Below are positions 60,448 through 64,000 of a stretch of DNA of 64,000 nucleotides, one piece after another. This DNA comes from Candidatus Desulfosporosinus nitrosoreducens (GTDB lineage Bacteria > Bacillota > Desulfitobacteriia > Desulfitobacteriales > Desulfitobacteriaceae): the NCBI RefSeq assembly GCF_030954495.1, contig NZ_JAVHUW010000050.1, forward strand, positions 1 to 64,000. The letters are read 5' to 3'. A program made the position numbers and the translations under genes. How positions within the stretch are numbered: the first letter of the stretch is position 1; each line of letters opens with the position of its first letter. The notes below the pieces were generated by a model. The model searched no databases. It saw only the letters and a list, made by a program, of their open reading frames with translations, and had not been told where the DNA came from.

Positions 60448-62927
60448 TACTTCACCCTCCTTATATCGACGCGCGGGTCTTTCCATAACTGCCCCGGGGC
60501 ATAGACGGCGGGGAGAAAATAGGTTTCATGGAGGACTTTGACTCGTTCCGGCAGTAATACGTTATTATAGTCCCCTTTAACCAAATACCGGCTCCACCAG
60601 CCATGATCAACGGACAGCGCTCCGGGATGAATCCCTTGGGTAACCCGTGCCCAAAGCTGAAAACTGCCATAGAGATTAAAAATTTCAACTAAATCGCCAT
60701 CATTGATTTGCCGGTCTTGAGCATCTTCCGGATGAATTTCTACCACCGGTTTGCGGTTCAGATTTTGCAGCCAGGGATTGTTAACATGGGTAGAGTGCAC
60801 CCGCCATTTGGCATGCGGAGTCATAAGCGACAAAGGAAAACCTCGTTCTTCCCGGTTCAGGTGACTATAGGCTTCTTTATAAACGGGAAGCGCCTCACCG
60901 CAATTGCGAAAGGTTTCTTCCTCCTTATAGAATTCCATCCGCCCGGTCTTAAGAAATTCGCGCTGCATCCCTTCCTTATGAGGATAGGCTCGCGGAGGAA
61001 GAGGAAGCTTCTGCTCAATGTTTTCCACCAGCGGAACGTCCGGATAAGGCAGATTCAAACGGACCGGACCTTTTGCCAGAGCTTGGAAGGTAATTCCGGC
61101 AGAAACAGGGCCGCCATTGGCTAATAAATAATCGATAACTTCCTCCGCACTCATCCGGAAGTAGGCTTCCCATCCAGGATTTAAGCGTTTGGCGAGTTCT
61201 TTCATCATCCACAATTCACTCTTAGCCTGAAAGCGCGGTGGAATAACGGGTTGTTGAATTTGGACGTAAGGGTGTGGCCCCGTGACAACGAGTTCATGCT
61301 TTTCCCAAAAGGTCGGAGCGGGAAGTACAAGGTCCGCCAGTTCGGTCGAAGGAGTTTTCATATAGTCGACAGCAACAATGAACTCTAATTTTTCTCGGAT
61401 TCCACGCCACTCATTGACGTGTGAGGTTGTAAAGATATTGGCATGGGAGAAAAAGAGAGCGTGAAATCCATTTTCAGGCAGATGAATTTTAGGATTCATA
61501 GTGGCGCTTTTTTCCGGCATAACAAGGTAATGCATGGGGACAACATTCGGACGTTTCCCGTCCGGATACCACCAGGAAGAAATGTCAAAACGAACGTGGT
61601 GTTGACCGGAATAAATATCAACACTTTCCCCAGGTTTGCCAAACCCTCCCGTAAGGGCTCCTAACAGGAGAATGGAACGAATGACAAGGTCCCCGTGGAA
61701 TCGATGGTTGACTCCCATGCCGATGATGATTTGGGCGGGTCGGTTCCGGGCGTAGCTACCAGCCAGTTCATAAATACGGTCAGGATCAAGTCCGGTTTCC
61801 CGAGCGACATTGCTCAGGGAATACTGTTCCTGCCGGAGGTTTTCGCGCAAGAGGTCCAGGGCCGGGCGGACAACTACTTGCTTGCCCTCAATGTCTACCT
61901 TATATGTCCCAGCGAGAGCGAGTTGATCTCCCCCATCTATAGCAAGTGAGTCTGCAGAAACAGCAACAAAACAAAAGGAATGATCCGAATAGGGTGAATC
62001 TTCAGTTAATTTTTGACAAGCTTGCGCTGTGGCAAATACCGCCACAAATTCATTCGGTTTGCCTATACCTATGTCGGAAGCTCGCAGACGTTCTCCCGTA
62101 TCCATGCGGATGAGCAACGGCAGGTCTGTGAAAGAGCGAATAAAGGAAGTATCAATCCAATCATTTTCCAGAATAATGCGGGCAAGCCCCAGTGCCAAAA
62201 TCCCATCGGTGCCCGGAACGATAGGCAGCCATAAATCGGCACCTTTTACTGTTTGGCTTGCTCTGGGATCGATGACGATCACTTTGCCCCCACTTTCCTG
62301 AACTTTAAGAGCAAACTTAGCATCCGGCATCCGCGTCTGCAAAACATTTGCTCCCCACAAAATGAGAGTTTTCGCCTCCGACCAGGCGGCAGATTCACTT
62401 TCCAGCGAATCAATACCTACCGTTTCGGTATACCCCATGCTGATATCCCCATTATAATCGTAACCCGTAGCATAGGAGGCTCCTAATAAACTTGCCAGCC
62501 GAACCTGAGCTCCTTTTTGCACATTCCCGGTAGCAATAACCTGATTGAAGAAAACGATGGAATCCGGACCATATTTAGCTGCGATGTCCTTCAATTTTGA
62601 AGCTAAAAGATCTAACGCCTCGTCCCAACCGGCCTCCCGCCAACGGCCTTCCCCTCGTTGCCCCACGCGTATAAGTGGGGTTTGTATCCGGTCCGGATGA
62701 TAAATCAAAGAAGTTGAAGCCATGCCCCGCAGACATCCGCGGGGGTTGTAGTCTGAGTCCGGATAATCTGCCGCAGGTTTGAGATCTATAATAGTATCGT
62801 CTTTAACAGCAGCGATCCAGCCACAAGCGCCTGTACAATTAGGGGAATCAACAGTCCGCACATAGCGGATTTCCGGATCGGGTGCAGTGTCTGGAAATCG
62901 TCCGGGAACCCGACGAGTTGTTACCAT
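60447..62927 (-). CDS. molybdopterin oxidoreductase catalytic subunit, DMSO reductase family (class II-like)
   Basis: An 826-residue Mo-bis-MGD enzyme. Near the N-terminus Cys31, Cys35 ('NCTGACGW') and Cys65 ('NPRGCLRG') fit the NarG-type cluster pattern, in which the first ligand is not Cys. Asp161 in 'GYDYNGDISMG' aligns with the Mo-ligand Asp of class II enzymes (NarG, SerA, DdhA). No Tat signal with a hydrophobic core is seen, only an RR pair near the start, so it likely faces the cytoplasm. The substrate cannot be told. Gene order is catalytic, Fe-S, membrane; no NarJ-type chaperone gene follows. Confidence 0.9.
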   Translation of the reverse strand: MVTTRRVPGRFPDTAPDPEIRYVRTVDSPNCTGACGWIAAVKDDTIIDLKPAADYPDSDYNPRGCLRGMASTSLIYHPDRIQTPLIRVGQRGEGRWREAGWDEALDLLASKLKDIAAKYGPDSIVFFNQVIATGNVQKGAQVRLASLLGASYATGYDYNGDISMGYTETVGIDSLESESAAWSEAKTLILWGANVLQTRMPDAKFALKVQESGGKVIVIDPRASQTVKGADLWLPIVPGTDGILALGLARIILENDWIDTSFIRSFTDLPLLIRMDTGERLRASDIGIGKPNEFVAVFATAQACQKLTEDSPYSDHSFCFVAVSADSLAIDGGDQLALAGTYKVDIEGKQVVVRPALDLLRENLRQEQYSLSNVARETGLDPDRIYELAGSYARNRPAQIIIGMGVNHRFHGDLVIRSILLLGALTGGFGKPGESVDIYSGQHHVRFDISSWWYPDGKRPNVVPMHYLVMPEKSATMNPKIHLPENGFHALFFSHANIFTTSHVNEWRGIREKLEFIVAVDYMKTPSTELADLVLPAPTFWEKHELVVTGPHPYVQIQQPVIPPRFQAKSELWMMKELAKRLNPGWEAYFRMSAEEVIDYLLANGGPVSAGITFQALAKGPVRLNLPYPDVPLVENIEQKLPLPPRAYPHKEGMQREFLKTGRMEFYKEEETFRNCGEALPVYKEAYSHLNREERGFPLSLMTPHAKWRVHSTHVNNPWLQNLNRKPVVEIHPEDAQDRQINDGDLVEIFNLYGSFQLWARVTQGIHPGALSVDHGWWSRYLVKGDYNNVLLPERVKVLHETYFLPAVYAPGQLWKDPRVDIRRVK

Positions 62928-63162
62928 CTGAATCCCTCCTCAATGCTGGAAATTTTCAAATAGTTTTTTCTACTTTAAGCACAATCCTGCTTGGTTTACC
63001 CTGGGATAGCATATTTTCAGAGAGCAGGCTATGAAACACTGTTTTCTCGTCTGTAAACTCTCATTTGCAAATTATGATAAACCGGCTTTAGTTACAGTAA
63101 GATGCTAAAAGATAAGGATATCAGAAATTTTACAATTCCCTAATATCCTTAATTGACTATTT

Positions 63163-63720
63163 TTAAGATGTTAGATAAACATCTTTCAAAGCATGCAATG
63201 TCTTATGAAATTCTTCATGTTTATGCGGACCGATTTCTGTTTCCTCTATCCTGGCAAAGGATTCAGCCATTTCAGCCATTTTTTCGGAACTTAAGACCCT
63301 CTCCGCCATGACATAAAGGACATTATTTTCTTTTTCAATATGCGCGGTTAAAAGCTGGCCATAGTTTCGGGCATACTTTGAGATTTCAGCGCTAGCATTG
63401 TCCTTACCGCCTCGATAACCTTCAACTCCGCTTCTTAAGCCTTGAACGAAGCTGCGCCCCTGGTCATGCTCATAAAACATGACGCCGATCGGGCCGCCCT
63501 GACGAGGAATACCGGCCTCTTCCATAGCTGGGAATAGAACCTTTTCCTCCTTGCCATGGTGACATTGGTCGACAAATACTTTAAGGAATTCAAGGATTTG
63601 CTCCAGGTGTCTGACATCAATAGCTTGACCGGCTTCCAGTTTGTTTGTGATTTTATCTAAGATACGAATGGTCAAAAGGACGGCTTCATGTTCAGCTTTT
63701 AGTTCTTCAATCGCTGTCAT
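63163..63720 (-). CDS. hemerythrin-domain protein
   Basis: A 185-residue four-helix protein with a di-iron HHE pattern: His11 ('LKAEHEAVL'), His54/55 and Glu58/59 ('DQCHHGKEEKVLFP'), His85 ('FYEHDQG'), His127 and Glu131 ('LTAHIEKENNVLY'). Such proteins bind oxygen or NO, or protect and repair Fe-S clusters. The ATG at 63720 has an AAGGAGGG site; the frame to 63840 is not used. It lies 151 bp downstream of hcp on the same strand, which suggests joint response to NO stress. Confidence 0.92.
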   Translation of the reverse strand: MTAIEELKAEHEAVLLTIRILDKITNKLEAGQAIDVRHLEQILEFLKVFVDQCHHGKEEKVLFPAMEEAGIPRQGGPIGVMFYEHDQGRSFVQGLRSGVEGYRGGKDNASAEISKYARNYGQLLTAHIEKENNVLYVMAERVLSSEKMAEMAESFARIEETEIGPHKHEEFHKTLHALKDVYLTS

Positions 63721-63871
63721 CGCGATCACCCTCCTTATATTCTTGTCAATCTTGATAAGGGTCAACATTTTATTGAAGAGGGGTGCCGCTAAGCAAGAAA
63801 TAGCAAGAGCGACACCCTCAGTTACAAGTGGCTTAACCAATTAAAGTGAAGGATTCATTTTAATGAGAATA

Positions 63872-64000
63872 CTAGGCCATGAAAATTTTAAGATCGTCTT
63901 CCACATTCGTGATTCCGGCGATTCCGAAGTTTTCAACCAAAACCTTTGCTACATTGGGAGATAAGAAAGCCGGAAGCGTCGGTCCAAGGTGTATATTTTT
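63872..64000 (-). CDS. hcp: hydroxylamine reductase (hybrid cluster protein), 3' end
   Basis: The minus strand encodes the last 42 residues of a protein cut by the window edge: '[20 protein letters not shown]' then '[19 protein letters not shown]'. This is the highly conserved C-terminus of hybrid cluster protein, which reduces hydroxylamine or acts as an NO reductase. The stop TAG is at 63872-63874. It sits upstream of the hemerythrin gene, fitting a nitrosative-stress pair. Confidence 0.85.
   Translation of the reverse strand, partial: KNIHLGPTLPAFLSPNVAKVLVENFGIAGITNVEDDLKIFMA

Overview
The window looks like chromosomal DNA of an anaerobic, probably spore-forming Clostridia-type Firmicute of the Desulfosporosinus/Desulfitobacterium kind. 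This is an inference from gene content: superoxide reductase, hybrid cluster protein, minimal SufCB, 2-oxoacid:ferredoxin oxidoreductase, a DMSO-reductase-family enzyme, DUF1659/DUF2922 and DUF512 radical SAM proteins, strong AGGAGG ribosome binding sites, and many TTG/GTG starts. No tRNA, rRNA, CRISPR array, intact IS element or prophage was seen.

Layout. 0-13 kb is a mosaic of short units: DUF1659/DUF2922 pair, methyltransferases, fabF with a divergent MmyB-type regulator, a ketopantoate reductase-like gene, and Rrf2 with an MFS exporter. It carries several decayed loci: a slipin 3' fragment, an HxlR fragment, and a branched-chain aminotransferase remnant behind a truncated T-box. 12-33 kb is a minus-strand stress and signalling block: general and universal stress proteins, superoxide reductase, two hybrid histidine kinases, a V4R protein, a kinase/regulator pair, a lone receiver protein, a SOD-fold protein, sufC-sufB-peroxiredoxin, glgC, korAB and an Fe-S flavoprotein. 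Eight copies of a 20-22 bp imperfect palindrome (AATGCCATNATNATGACATT type) occur only in this block. 33-48 kb holds small regulator/effector units: HxlR, TetR plus LCM-type methyltransferase, 8-oxoguanine deaminase, an ABC-2 exporter with a long structured leader, a GC-rich SDR, a second TetR, and LysR plus a MetE-like enzyme. 48.4-49.9 kb is an AT-rich single gene fusing a tubulin/FtsZ-like GTPase-fold domain to a C-terminal TIR domain, a strong candidate for an undescribed defence protein. 50-57 kb holds a DUF512 radical SAM protein, small membrane proteins and a PAS-GGDEF protein. 57-64 kb is a respiratory block: molybdopterin catalytic subunit, Fe-S subunit, cytochrome b-like membrane subunit, TDT-family transporter, rubredoxin/DUF2231 protein, hemerythrin, and the 3' end of hcp at the right edge.

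Other signals outside genes: a dispersed ~130 bp element in four places with two conserved hairpins; a promoter-operator module duplicated between the TetR gene at 45 kb and the DUF512 gene at 52 kb; two long perfect palindromes; and strong + strand terminators with no + gene before them. Functions are assigned by motif recognition only; no database search was possible.
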